A stretch of 64,000 nt of DNA from Arthrobacter sp. NicSoilB4 (lineage in GTDB: Bacteria; Actinomycetota; Actinomycetes; Actinomycetales; Micrococcaceae), in assembly GCF_019977335.1 (NCBI RefSeq), contig NZ_AP024653.1, forward strand, positions 3,348,001 to 3,412,000, in the 5' to 3' direction. This document shows positions 14,698-23,063 of this stretch, one piece after another; positions within the stretch are counted from its first letter, which is position 1, and every line of letters starts with the position of its first letter. The position numbers were made by a program, and so were the translations under genes. The notes under the pieces are model-generated. The model did not search any database, was not told the DNA's origin, and worked only from the letters and a program-made list of their open reading frames with translations.

Positions 14698-16350
14698 ATG
14701 GACAAGCCCAGCACGCAGACGCCCCGCGCGGAAGAACTCAGCATCGGGGAGCGCGCCCGGACGCGGCCCGGCCAGCGCCCCGCCACAAGGCGGCTGTCCG
14801 GGCCCGGCGCCCTTGCCGCACTGGCGGGGGTGGCCGCCGCCGCCGTCGTGCTGTCCGTTGCCGAACTGGTCGGCGCGTTCTTCACGGCGCGGGCGACGCC
14901 GGTGATCGCCCTGGGCTCGACCTTCATTGACTTCACCCCGTCGTGGATGAAGGATTTCGCGATCGCCACGTTCGGCACGAATGACAAGCTCGCCCTGTTC
15001 GTCGGCATGGCTGTGACCATCCTGGTGCTCGCCTGCGTCCTGGGCATCGTGGCCTACCGTAAGTGGGCCCTCGGCGTCGCGGGTGTGCTGCTGATGGGCG
15101 CCGTGATCGTCGCGAGCGTGGTGACGCGGGCCAGTGTGAAACCGCTGGATGCGATACCCACGCTGATCGGCACCGTGGCCGGGCTCATTGCGCTCCGGTT
15201 CCTGATCACGAAGTTGTGGCGGATGCAGGAGTGGCCGGAGATGGACTCGGACCTGGCCGCAAAGGACCCGGAACGGCCCGCGACGACCCGGCGCGCCTTC
15301 TTCGCCGCGACCGGAGTCACCGCCGCGGCCTCAGCCATCGCCGCGACCGGCGGGCGGATGCTCAGCGCGGCCCGCAGCAATATCGCCCAGGCCCGCGAAT
15401 CCCTCCAGCTCCCGGCACCGGCGAAGCCCGCCCCCGCTGTGCCCGCCGGCGTGCAGTCCAAGGCGCCCGGGGTCACGCCGTGGCTGACGCCCAATAATGA
15501 CTTCTATCGCATTGACACGGCCCTGAGCGTGCCCGAAATCAACGTCCAGGACTGGGAGTTGCGCATCCACGGGCTCGTCGAACAGGAAGTCCGCCTCAGC
15601 TTCCAGGACCTGCTCGACGCGAATCTGATTGAGTCCCACGTGTCGCTGACCTGCGTGTCCAACCCGGTCGGCGGGAACCTGGCCGGCAACGCCAAATGGC
15701 TGGGCATGCCCATCCGTGACGTGCTCAAGATGGCCCGGCCCAAGGAGGGCGCGGACATGGTGCTGTCCACGTCGATCGACGGGTTCAGCGCCTCGACCCC
15801 GCTCGAGGTCCTCCAGGACGACCGTGATGCCATGCTGGCGATTGGCATGAACGGTGAAGCCCTGCCGCTGGAACACGGCTACCCGGTGCGCATGGTGGTC
15901 CCTGGCCTGTACGGCTTCGTCTCCGCCACCAAATGGGTAGTGGACCTGGAAGTCACCCGGTTCGCGGACAGCAAGGCCTACTGGACGCAGCGCGGCTGGT
16001 CCGAACGCGGCCCCATCAAGACCATGGCCCGGGTGGAGGTCCCGAAGTCCTTCGCCAAGGTGCCGGCCGGGCGGGTCGCGATCGGCGGCACCGCCTGGGC
16101 CCAGACGCGCGGCATCACCAAGGTGGAAGTGCAGATCGACAACGGGCCCTGGACCGAAGCCACCCTCTCCGACGAGGCCTCGCTCATCACGTGGCGGCAG
16201 TGGTCCTTCGACTGGGAAGCGACGCCTGGACCGCACTACATCAAGGCCCGCGCCACCGATGGAACCGGCGAGGTCCAGACGGACAAGCGTGCGGATCCGG
16301 TGCCCGACGGCGCCTCGGGCTGGCAGTCGCTGATGGTGACCGTGGAATAA
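14698..16350 (+). CDS. Membrane-anchored molybdopterin-dependent oxidoreductase (sulfite oxidase family)
   Basis: A 550-residue protein. About four hydrophobic segments occupy residues ~38-170, then a twin-Arg-like TRRAFF with an Ala-rich stretch, then a Mo-cofactor domain of the sulfite oxidase fold (from ~270) with the Mo-ligand Cys in SLTCVSNPVGG. The C-terminal Ig-like dimerisation domain has WDYEWDATPG-type features (FDWEATPGPHYIKARATD). The catalytic domain likely faces outward. The substrate is unknown; sulfite or oxidised methionine are family options. The ATG at 14698 follows the repeat array and has only a weak ribosome site. Divergent from purD. Confidence 0.88.
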   Translation: MDKPSTQTPRAEELSIGERARTRPGQRPATRRLSGPGALAALAGVAAAAVVLSVAELVGAFFTARATPVIALGSTFIDFTPSWMKDFAIATFGTNDKLALFVGMAVTILVLACVLGIVAYRKWALGVAGVLLMGAVIVASVVTRASVKPLDAIPTLIGTVAGLIALRFLITKLWRMQEWPEMDSDLAAKDPERPATTRRAFFAATGVTAAASAIAATGGRMLSAARSNIAQARESLQLPAPAKPAPAVPAGVQSKAPGVTPWLTPNNDFYRIDTALSVPEINVQDWELRIHGLVEQEVRLSFQDLLDANLIESHVSLTCVSNPVGGNLAGNAKWLGMPIRDVLKMARPKEGADMVLSTSIDGFSASTPLEVLQDDRDAMLAIGMNGEALPLEHGYPVRMVVPGLYGFVSATKWVVDLEVTRFADSKAYWTQRGWSERGPIKTMARVEVPKSFAKVPAGRVAIGGTAWAQTRGITKVEVQIDNGPWTEATLSDEASLITWRQWSFDWEATPGPHYIKARATDGTGEVQTDKRADPVPDGASGWQSLMVTVE

Positions 16351-16385
16351 CCGGGTATCACCGCCGCGCAACATAGAATTGCTGC

Positions 16386-17402
16386 ATGCCCTTGAATTCG
16401 CATGCCACCTTCACCGTCGAGTCCGCCGTCGAACTGGCCGTCGTTGAACGCAGCGGCTTTGTGGAGTCCCGACACATCGGCTCCGCTGTCCTCATCGCCG
16501 GGGACGGCGCCGTCGTGACCGAACTGGGCGACGTCACCACCCCGATCTACGCCCGGTCCACGCTGAAGCCGCTGCAGGCCCTGGCCTCCATGCAGGCGGG
16601 CGTCCCCCTGCGCGGCGCGCAGGCAGCCATCGCCTGCGGCAGCCACGTCGGCTCGCTGGACCACATGGACGTCGTCGAGGGCATGCTCAAGGCCGCGGGA
16701 GTCAAGGAAGAGCAGCTCCAGTGCCCGGCAGCCTGGCCCGAGGATGAGACGGCCCGCAACTGGCTGGTCCGCTCCGACCGGGGCATGTCCAAGCTCGCCT
16801 TCAACTGTTCCGGGAAGCACGCCGCGTTCCTCTGGGCGTGCACCGAGAACGGCTGGGACACGCACAGCTACCTTGAGCCCAACCACCCGCTGCAGCAGCG
16901 CATCCGCTCCGTGATCGAGGAATACTGCGGTGAAAACATCGCCCACCTCGGCATCGACGGCTGCGGCGCCCCGGTGGCGGCCGTCTCCCTGACCGGGCTG
17001 GCCCGTGCCTTCTCAAAACTCACCAAAGCCCCCGGGGACAAGAACTCCAACGCCCGCGCCGCCACGATCGCCACCTCGATGCTGGACTACCCGTGGGCCG
17101 TGCAGGGCAGGGGCGAATGCAACACCATCGTCATGGATGATCTCGGCATCCTCGCCAAGATCGGCGCCGAGGGCGTGCTAGTGATGGCCACCCCCACGGG
17201 CGCCTCCGTCGCCATCAAGGTTCTCGACGGCAACATCCGGGCCACCACGCTCGTCGGGCTGACCCTGCTGGCGGCCGCCGGCGCCGTCGACATTCCGGAA
17301 GTGGCCAGCGTCCTGGATAAAGTGGTCACCCCCGTGCTCGGGGGCGGCCGTCCGGTCGGCAAGATCCGGCTCGGCCACGCCGTCTCGGCGCTGCTCGACT
17401 AG
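16386..17402 (+). CDS. L-asparaginase, Rhizobium etli AnsA type
   Basis: A 338-residue member of the asparaginase II family (type III), unrelated to E. coli AnsA/B. Recognisable motifs are YARSTLKPLQ (active-site Ser-Lys tandem), ACGSHVG, NCSGKHAAFL and IDGCGAPV. The family hydrolyses asparagine to aspartate and ammonia in the cytosol. The length is typical. The ATG at 16386 is only 35 bases after the Mo-oxidoreductase stop. The next gene starts 2 bases after its stop codon, which suggests a two- or three-gene operon. Metal (Zn) binding by Cys/His is known for the R. etli enzyme; the corresponding Cys are in the CSGKH and DGCG motifs. Confidence 0.92.
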   Translation: MPLNSHATFTVESAVELAVVERSGFVESRHIGSAVLIAGDGAVVTELGDVTTPIYARSTLKPLQALASMQAGVPLRGAQAAIACGSHVGSLDHMDVVEGMLKAAGVKEEQLQCPAAWPEDETARNWLVRSDRGMSKLAFNCSGKHAAFLWACTENGWDTHSYLEPNHPLQQRIRSVIEEYCGENIAHLGIDGCGAPVAAVSLTGLARAFSKLTKAPGDKNSNARAATIATSMLDYPWAVQGRGECNTIVMDDLGILAKIGAEGVLVMATPTGASVAIKVLDGNIRATTLVGLTLLAAAGAVDIPEVASVLDKVVTPVLGGGRPVGKIRLGHAVSALLD

Positions 17403-17404
17403 CC

Positions 17405-17812
17405 ATGGCCGTAGCCCGACGCAGGATAGCCCTCAAGGAGGGCCGCGCGGCCCTCGCCGAGTGGCAGGCAGCCAGTACCCGCCTGTCGGATTCTGCCGGG
17501 ACCGACGCCCCGGAAACAGGCGCACCCGTCCCCCGCAGCACCCTGGCGACGGCGGTCCGCTACTCCCTGGAGGAGGTCACCGCGCGGGCACCCGGGAACT
17601 CGGTGGAGGTGCGGGTCCCGCCCTTCGGCGTGACGCAGTGTGTGGAGGGACCGCGGCATACCCGCGGCACTCCCCCCAATGTGATTGAGTGCGACGCCGC
17701 CACCTGGCTCGCGATGGTCAGCGGGCACCTGAGCTGGGCAGACGCCGTCGACGCCGGCCGCGTGGCCGCGTCGGGTCTTCGCGCCGACCTGTCCGGGCTT
17801 CTGCCGCTGTGA
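17405..17812 (+). CDS. Sterol carrier family protein
   Basis: This 135-residue protein belongs to the small SCP-like family of actinobacteria, known from mycobacterial MSMEG_5817. The C-terminal half has the characteristic PPFGVTQCVEGPRHTRGTPPNVIE, then DAATWLAMVSGHLSWADAVDAGRVAASG, which resembles the SCP2 lipid-binding helix region. Ligand and function are not known. It starts 2 bases after the asparaginase stop and is presumably co-translated. It is convergent with the SDR gene, with only 18 bases between stops. Confidence 0.8.
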   Translation: MAVARRRIALKEGRAALAEWQAASTRLSDSAGTDAPETGAPVPRSTLATAVRYSLEEVTARAPGNSVEVRVPPFGVTQCVEGPRHTRGTPPNVIECDAATWLAMVSGHLSWADAVDAGRVAASGLRADLSGLLPL

Positions 17813-17830
17813 ACCGGCTGGCCGCCCCGG

Positions 17831-18592
17831 CTAGCCGCGCCCGATAAACGGCATTCCGGCGGCGGTGATCACGAGGGACCCGACGCTGGCGGAGGGCGGC
17901 ATCCCGGCCATCAGCAACACTGCACGGGCGGCGTCGTCGACCGGGAAGGTCGGCTCCACGCGGCTGCTGCCGTCGGCCTGAACGGCCCCGGAACCGACGC
18001 CGATCGTGTCCATCAGCTCCGTGGCCGTGTTGCCGATGTCGATCTGCCCGCACGTAATGCCGAAGCCGCGGCCGTCGAGTTCGATGCTCTTGGTCAGCCC
18101 GGTCATGGCGTGTTTTGTGACCGTGTAGGCCACCGTCCGGGGCCGGGGCGAGTGCGCGGCGATCGATCCGTTGTTGATGATCCGGCCGCCCTGCGGCGAC
18201 TGCGCCTTCATCGCCCGCACGGCGGCTGCAGCGCAGAGCATGGAGCCGGTCAGGTTCACCGCCACGGTGGCGTCCCAGTCCGCGGGGCTGATCTCATCCA
18301 CGGAGGCGGCCGGGCCGAACACACCGGCGTTGTTGAAGAGCACATCCACGCGGCCCCAGCGTTGGAGGACTGCGGCGAAAAGCCGTTCGACGTCGTCGGG
18401 CGCGGTGACGTCGCAAGGAACTGCGAGCGCCTGGGCGTGTCCGGCGCCGGTCTCCATTAGTGGCGCTTCCCGCCGGCCGGCCAGCGCCACCCGGTACCCG
18501 TCGGCGAGCATGAGCCGGGCAACCGCGCGCCCGATCCCCGAGCCGGCGCCGGTGACTACTGCTACGCGGCCGGGCAGGTGCTGTCGTGTCAT
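17831..18592 (-). CDS. SDR family oxidoreductase
   Basis: A 253-residue classical short-chain dehydrogenase. TGAGSGIG (14-21) binds NAD(P), NNAG is at ~87-90, the catalytic Ser is in NNGSIAA and Tyr/Lys in AYTVTKHA. Arg residues after the second strand (AGRRE) suggest NADP(H). The C-terminal [15 protein letters not shown] is usual. The substrate cannot be told. It stands alone on the minus strand. The 160 bases upstream to the YegP-like gene show no other gene. Confidence 0.9.
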   Translation of the reverse strand: MTRQHLPGRVAVVTGAGSGIGRAVARLMLADGYRVALAGRREAPLMETGAGHAQALAVPCDVTAPDDVERLFAAVLQRWGRVDVLFNNAGVFGPAASVDEISPADWDATVAVNLTGSMLCAAAAVRAMKAQSPQGGRIINNGSIAAHSPRPRTVAYTVTKHAMTGLTKSIELDGRGFGITCGQIDIGNTATELMDTIGVGSGAVQADGSSRVEPTFPVDDAARAVLLMAGMPPSASVGSLVITAAGMPFIGRG

Positions 18593-18753
18593 GCGGCTAG
18601 CGTATGCCGAGTTCGCATTTCGCGGCAGTGTTGTTCGCCAACATTGCGGCCAAGTGTCGTCTCGGCAGCGGCCGGTCGGGCGGGCGTGCCCCCGCGGCCG
18701 GGTCCGCCCTGGCCCCGTTCGCTCGGGAAGCGTTCACTTGGGAAGCGAACGGA

Positions 18754-19062
18754 TCAGTGATGCGCCCGGGCCCGCTTTCCTGCGGCCAGCGATCCGCCGG
18801 ACAAGGAGGTTCCGCGGCCGGCGCCGCCGGCGGTCCTGCGGTTCATCCTCGTCAGGGGTCCCGCGGGCACGGCCTGCCCACCGGCGCTGCGGTCCCGGAT
18901 GAGCCCCGTGCCGGCTATTTCACGGGCCTGGGCGATACCGGCCACGGCTGCCCTCTTGGTGGGGAAAGTGACGGAGACAGCCATCAGGCTCCCGGACCCG
19001 TCAAGCATGCGGATCCGGTAGCCGCCGTCGGGCGCGTCCACGAGTTCGAAATATCCAGCCAT
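18754..19062 (-). CDS. YegP family protein (DUF1508)
   Basis: A 102-residue protein. Residues 1-60 form one DUF1508 unit (MAGYFELVDAPDGGYRIRML, then TFPTKRAAVAGIAQAREIAG), with the typical Phe/Tyr-rich strand and a helix; the rest is a Gly/Arg/Ala-rich basic tail. E. coli YegP has two such units, this one only one. The family is of unknown function and often stress-induced. The ATG at 19062 has AGGAG at ideal spacing. A perfect 12-bp palindrome lies about 45 bases upstream of the start codon. Confidence 0.8.
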   Translation of the reverse strand: MAGYFELVDAPDGGYRIRMLDGSGSLMAVSVTFPTKRAAVAGIAQAREIAGTGLIRDRSAGGQAVPAGPLTRMNRRTAGGAGRGTSLSGGSLAAGKRARAHH

Positions 19063-19100
19063 CGCACACTCCTCTATCCTCTAACCCCACGTTGGGATAT

Positions 19101-19117
19101 TAGTAAGTATACTTATC
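19101..19117 (-). promoter_or_regulatory. Palindrome AGTAAGTATACTTA upstream of the YegP-like gene
   Basis: TAAGTATACTTA at 19104-19115 is a perfect 12-bp palindrome in an AT-rich island, 42-53 bases upstream of the start codon. A nearly identical 14-mer, AGTAAGCATACTGA, lies at 44966-44979 upstream of another minus-strand gene. It is probably an operator or a conserved promoter element; the binding protein is unknown. Confidence 0.5.
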
Positions 19118-19170
19118 TAAAGTCTGGACGAACACCGCCAACGCTTCGGCTGCCGGCACAGCCCCCCTGT

Positions 19171-20964
19171 TCACCGGCCCGGGACGGGGGTGTCGCTGCG
19201 GCGGACACCGTCTTCATGCAGCTCCAGGGCGCTCATCACGAGGGCGAAATGGCTGAAGGCCTGCGGCGTATTGCCCAGCTGCCGCCCGTCCTCGACGCTC
19301 CATTCCTCGCTGAGGAGTCCGACGTCGTTGCGCAGCGCCAGCAGCCGGTCGAACAGCTCCTGCGCCTCGTGGTGCCGGCCGGCGCCCAGGAGGGCCTCGA
19401 CCAGCCAGAACGAACAGGCAATGAACACCCCTTCCCCGCCGGACAGCCCGTCGTCGCATTCGGCCGGCTTGTAGCGGCGCAGGAAGCCGTCGTGGGTGAG
19501 TTCACGCTGGACGGCGTCAATCGTGCCGATCATGCGAGGGTCATCCGGAGGCAGGAACCCGACGCGCGCGATGAGCAGCAGGCTGGCGTCGAGCTCCGGC
19601 CGTCCGTAGGACTGGACGAACGTGTTGCGTTCGGCGTCGAAGCCCCGGGACATGACGTCCGCGTGGATCGTTTCCCGCAGTTCCTCCCACCGGTCCGCGG
19701 GGCCGGGCAGGCCGAAGTCCCGGACGCCTTTGACCATCCGGTCGGCCGCCACCCACGCCATCACCTTCGAGTGCGTGAAATGCCGCCGCGGCCCGCGCAT
19801 CTCCCAGAGCCCGTTGTCGGGCCGGTTCCAGGCGGACTCCAGATGCTCCATCAATGCGAGCTGCACATCCCAGGCTTCGTCGGTGCTTGTCAGCAGGGAA
19901 TTCCGGGTCAGGGACAGGCAATCCAGCACCTCGCCCCAGACATCGAGCTGAAGCTGCCCCGCGGCGCCGTTCCCGGTCCGGACCGGGGCGGAATTCTCGT
20001 ACCCCCGAAGCCAGGGCAGTTCCGTCTCGGGCAGGCGGCGCTCGCCGTGGAGGCCGTACATGATCTGCAGGTCCTTGGGATCTCCCGCCACGGCCCGCAG
20101 CAGCCAGTCACGCCAGCACGTGGCCTCGTCCGTGTAGCCCGCAGCGAGCAGCGCCTGGAGCGTCAGGGTCGCGTCGCGGAGCCAGCAGAAGCGGTAGTCC
20201 CAATTCCGTTCGCCGCCCAGGTCCTCCGGCAGGGAGGTGGTCACCGCCGCCACTATCCCGCCCGTGGGGGCGAACGTGAGCGCCTTCAACGTGATCAGCG
20301 AACGCTGCACTGCCGCCCGGTAGGGTCCGGTGACCGTGCACTTGGCTGACCAGTGCCGCCAGAACTCCTCGGTGGATGCCAGGGCCCGTTCCGCATCGAC
20401 CGTCCGGGGACGGGACAGGTGGCTTGGCGTCCAGGTCAGCACGAACGGCACCCGGTCCCCTGCTTTGACGGTGAAGTCGCTGATGGTCTGCAGCCGTTCG
20501 CCCCGCAGGGGCGCGTCGGTCACGAGGTACGCGGCATCGGGACCGGCCACCGCGTGGATCCCGTACTCGTCGTGGCGGACCCAGGGCACGATGTGGCCGT
20601 AGTCGAAACGCAGGATCAGCTCGCCGCGCATCCTGACTGTGCCACGGATGCCAACCACGATCCGCACGATGTCCGCCACCCCGTCGCGGGGAGGCATGAA
20701 GTCGATGACTTTGACCTTTCCGGAGGGCGTCTCCCATTCGGTTTCCAGGATGAGCGTGTCTTTGCGGTAGTGCCTGCGGGTGCATTCGCCGCCGCCCTGC
20801 GGCGCCAGCAGCCAGCGCCCCGCCTTGGGCGTGTCCAGCAGCGCGTTGAAGCAGGCCGGCGAGTCGAACCGCGGCAGGCAGAGCCAATCGATCGAGCCTC
20901 CGGTGCTGATCAGGGCGGCGGTATGCAGATCGCCGACCAGTGCGTAATCCTCAATGCGAGCCAT
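19171..20964 (-). CDS. Glycoside hydrolase family 15 protein (trehalase/glucoamylase-like)
   Basis: A 597-residue protein. The N-terminal beta-sandwich (IEDYALVGDLHTAALISTGGSIDW...) leads into an (alpha/alpha)6 barrel with ERNWDYRFCWLRDATL, the GH15 substrate-binding signature, and later SEEWSVEDGRQLGNTPQAFSH with the general-base region. Actinobacterial members of this type act on trehalose or on alpha-1,4/1,6-glucans; no signal peptide is seen, so it is cytosolic. The ATG at 20964 is chosen because the conserved MARIEDYALVGD begins there. It diverges from the DUF72 gene. Confidence 0.9.
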   Translation of the reverse strand: MARIEDYALVGDLHTAALISTGGSIDWLCLPRFDSPACFNALLDTPKAGRWLLAPQGGGECTRRHYRKDTLILETEWETPSGKVKVIDFMPPRDGVADIVRIVVGIRGTVRMRGELILRFDYGHIVPWVRHDEYGIHAVAGPDAAYLVTDAPLRGERLQTISDFTVKAGDRVPFVLTWTPSHLSRPRTVDAERALASTEEFWRHWSAKCTVTGPYRAAVQRSLITLKALTFAPTGGIVAAVTTSLPEDLGGERNWDYRFCWLRDATLTLQALLAAGYTDEATCWRDWLLRAVAGDPKDLQIMYGLHGERRLPETELPWLRGYENSAPVRTGNGAAGQLQLDVWGEVLDCLSLTRNSLLTSTDEAWDVQLALMEHLESAWNRPDNGLWEMRGPRRHFTHSKVMAWVAADRMVKGVRDFGLPGPADRWEELRETIHADVMSRGFDAERNTFVQSYGRPELDASLLLIARVGFLPPDDPRMIGTIDAVQRELTHDGFLRRYKPAECDDGLSGGEGVFIACSFWLVEALLGAGRHHEAQELFDRLLALRNDVGLLSEEWSVEDGRQLGNTPQAFSHFALVMSALELHEDGVRRSDTPVPGR

Positions 20965-21098
20965 GGGACTTACAGTGCCACACACGTTTCCCTTGGGACT
21001 AGGATCATGGATGCTGGGAACGGCAAACACCCGTACGCCGGCATCCGGTCCGAGCGGCCCGATGGCGGGTACGGCGAGCCGGGAAGGGGACGGCCGGC

Positions 21099-21914
21099 AT
21101 GGACGACGGCGCAACCCGGCACGGCACAGTGGACATCGGCACAGTGGACATCGGCACAGCGGATATCGGCACAGTGCACCGCGGAACCGTGCACATCGGC
21201 ACCAGCGGGTGGAGCTATGACCACTGGGAGAATGTGCTCTACCCGCCCGGCCTGCCGGCGAGGGAGCGCCTGGCGTACTACGCTGCCCGCTTCGCCACGG
21301 TGGAGCTCAATGCCAGCTTCTACCGCTGGCCCCGCGACACCTCCTTCGCCGGCTGGCGCCAACGGCTTCCGCCCGGTTTCCTGCTGTCCGTCAAGGCCCC
21401 GCGCGGATTGACGCACGGGAAGAAGCTCTACGCCCCGGAGGTCTGGATCGGGCGAATCGCCCGGTGCTGGCACGAACTCGGTGAAAAGCGGGCGGTGCTG
21501 CTGGTCCAGCTCCCCCCGGATTTTGCCCGGGACGATGCGCGGCTCGAGTACTTCCTGGCGGCGCTGCCCGACTGGATCCGGGTCAGCGTGGAGTTCCGCC
21601 ACCCCAGCTGGGACGCGCCCGAGGTCTACAGGTTGCTGGAACGGCACGGCGCCGCGTACTGCGTCATGAGTGGCGCGGGGCTCCCCTGCAACCTGCGCAC
21701 CACGGCACCCTTCGTCTACCTTCGGCTGCACGGCCCGGACCGGGAGCACCTCTACGGTGGCTCCTACTCGGACGATGAGCTGCGCTGGTGGGCGGACCGG
21801 ATCCGGGAATGGCAGGCGTCCGGCCGGGAGGTCTTTGTGTATTTCAACAACGACGGCGGCGGTAACGCCGTGCGCAACGCCCTGATGCTGCGGGCTGTGC
21901 TGGGAGCTTCCTGA
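21099..21914 (+). CDS. DUF72 domain protein with N-terminal pentapeptide repeat
   Basis: A 271-residue DUF72/YecE protein, a TIM-barrel family of unknown function. The core begins with HIGTSGWSYDHW and holds ATVELNASFYRWP, SVKAPRGLTHGK and the C-terminal YFNNDGGGNAVRNA. Ahead of it residues 9-33 are five pentapeptides of the form GT-[VA]-[DH]-[IR], coded by a 15-bp tandem repeat that copies the first core strand (VHIGT). The ATG at 21099 has a GGGAAGGGG site. Several GTG codons in the repeat could serve as internal starts. Confidence 0.88.
   Translation: MDDGATRHGTVDIGTVDIGTADIGTVHRGTVHIGTSGWSYDHWENVLYPPGLPARERLAYYAARFATVELNASFYRWPRDTSFAGWRQRLPPGFLLSVKAPRGLTHGKKLYAPEVWIGRIARCWHELGEKRAVLLVQLPPDFARDDARLEYFLAALPDWIRVSVEFRHPSWDAPEVYRLLERHGAAYCVMSGAGLPCNLRTTAPFVYLRLHGPDREHLYGGSYSDDELRWWADRIREWQASGREVFVYFNNDGGGNAVRNALMLRAVLGAS
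21123..21197 (+). repeat. 15-bp coding tandem repeat (five units)
   Basis: Units start at 21123, 21138, 21153, 21168 and 21183. The first two are identical (GGCACAGTGGACATC) and the others degenerate. They encode GTVDI, GTVDI, GTADI, GTVHR and GTVHI, directly before the DUF72 core GTSGW. This looks like replication-slippage expansion of the first beta-strand codons. Confidence 0.9.
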
Positions 21915-21992
21915 AGCGCGGTGTATTCGGACACCCGGCGCTTTCGGACACATTCCCCCGGGCCGGACGGGCCCCTGTGGGAGAGTTGAGGC

Positions 21993-23063
21993 ATGGAATT
22001 GGCGTCACATGCATCCCCCGGCCAGCAGCCCGTCACCGGAAACCGGGCTTTCCGCCTTGCGCACTGGGTCTCGGATACCTTCAACAGCATCCGCCTGAAG
22101 TCGGCCCGCCGCTGGGACTTCGTCCCGACGACCGTCGCCTACCAGGGCTACGGATCCACGACGTGGGTCCGGGTGCTCGGCCGGGTGGTCCTGACCAGCA
22201 AGCCGAACCCCGGCAGCCGGGCGGAGCAGGCAGCGCAGAACGGCAACCAGAACATCCGCGGCTGGCGGGCATTCACGTCCGTGCCGGTCCAATACTCCGA
22301 GGTGGAGATCGAGGTCGGCGGGGTCACCGCCCGGGTCCAGGCGGACCGGGGCGGACTGGTAGACACCGTCGTGCAGGTGGAGCTTGCCCCGGGCTGGCAC
22401 ACCGCCGTGCTGCGCGCCGAGGGCACCCCGCCCGCCACAGCGAAGGTCTTTGTCATTTCCCCCGACACCAAGCTCGGGATCGTGTCCGACATCGATGACA
22501 CGATCATGGTCACGGCGCTCCCCCGGCCGTTCCTGGCGCTCTGGAATACCTTTGTGCTCAACGAACGCGCCCGGATGGCTACCCCGGGGATGGCCGTGCT
22601 GATGGACCGGATCAAGGTGGAGTATCCGGAAGCCCCGGTCATTTACCTGTCCACCGGGCCGTGGAACGCCGCCCCCACCCTGGCGCGCTTCATCACGCGG
22701 AACATGTACCCCTCCGGCGCCCTGCTGCTCACCGACTGGGGCCTGACCCATGACCGCTGGTTCCGCAGCGGCCAGGAACACAAGCGCCGCAACCTGGAAC
22801 TGCTCGCCGAGGAGTTCCCGAACATGCGCTGGCTGCTCTTCGGGGACAACGGGCAGCATGACGAATCGATCTATTCGCACTTTGCCCAGCAGCACGGCGA
22901 CCGGGTGGCCGCCATCGGCATCCGCCAGCTCTCCGCCAGCGAAGCCGTCCTGGCCGGCGGCCACTCGGAGACCGGGGACCACACCGGCTCAGAGGTTCCG
23001 TGGATCTATTCACCGGACGGTGCCGGCATGGCGAAAAGCCTGCAGGGCCTGGGGATCCTCTAG
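21993..23063 (+). CDS. App1 family phosphatase (DUF2183)
   Basis: A 356-residue protein with a C-terminal DUF2183 domain: SDIDDTI (165-171; HAD-like DxDxT), YLSTGPWN, and LFGDNGQHDESIY. The yeast founder App1 is a Mg-dependent phosphatidate phosphatase; bacterial members are uncharacterised. The N-terminal 150 residues resemble the usual bacterial beta-rich extension with GWRAFTSVPV. No signal peptide is seen. The 3' end overlaps the convergent GH1 gene by 4 bases. Phosphatidate as substrate is inference from the family. Confidence 0.88.
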   Translation: MELASHASPGQQPVTGNRAFRLAHWVSDTFNSIRLKSARRWDFVPTTVAYQGYGSTTWVRVLGRVVLTSKPNPGSRAEQAAQNGNQNIRGWRAFTSVPVQYSEVEIEVGGVTARVQADRGGLVDTVVQVELAPGWHTAVLRAEGTPPATAKVFVISPDTKLGIVSDIDDTIMVTALPRPFLALWNTFVLNERARMATPGMAVLMDRIKVEYPEAPVIYLSTGPWNAAPTLARFITRNMYPSGALLLTDWGLTHDRWFRSGQEHKRRNLELLAEEFPNMRWLLFGDNGQHDESIYSHFAQQHGDRVAAIGIRQLSASEAVLAGGHSETGDHTGSEVPWIYSPDGAGMAKSLQGLGIL

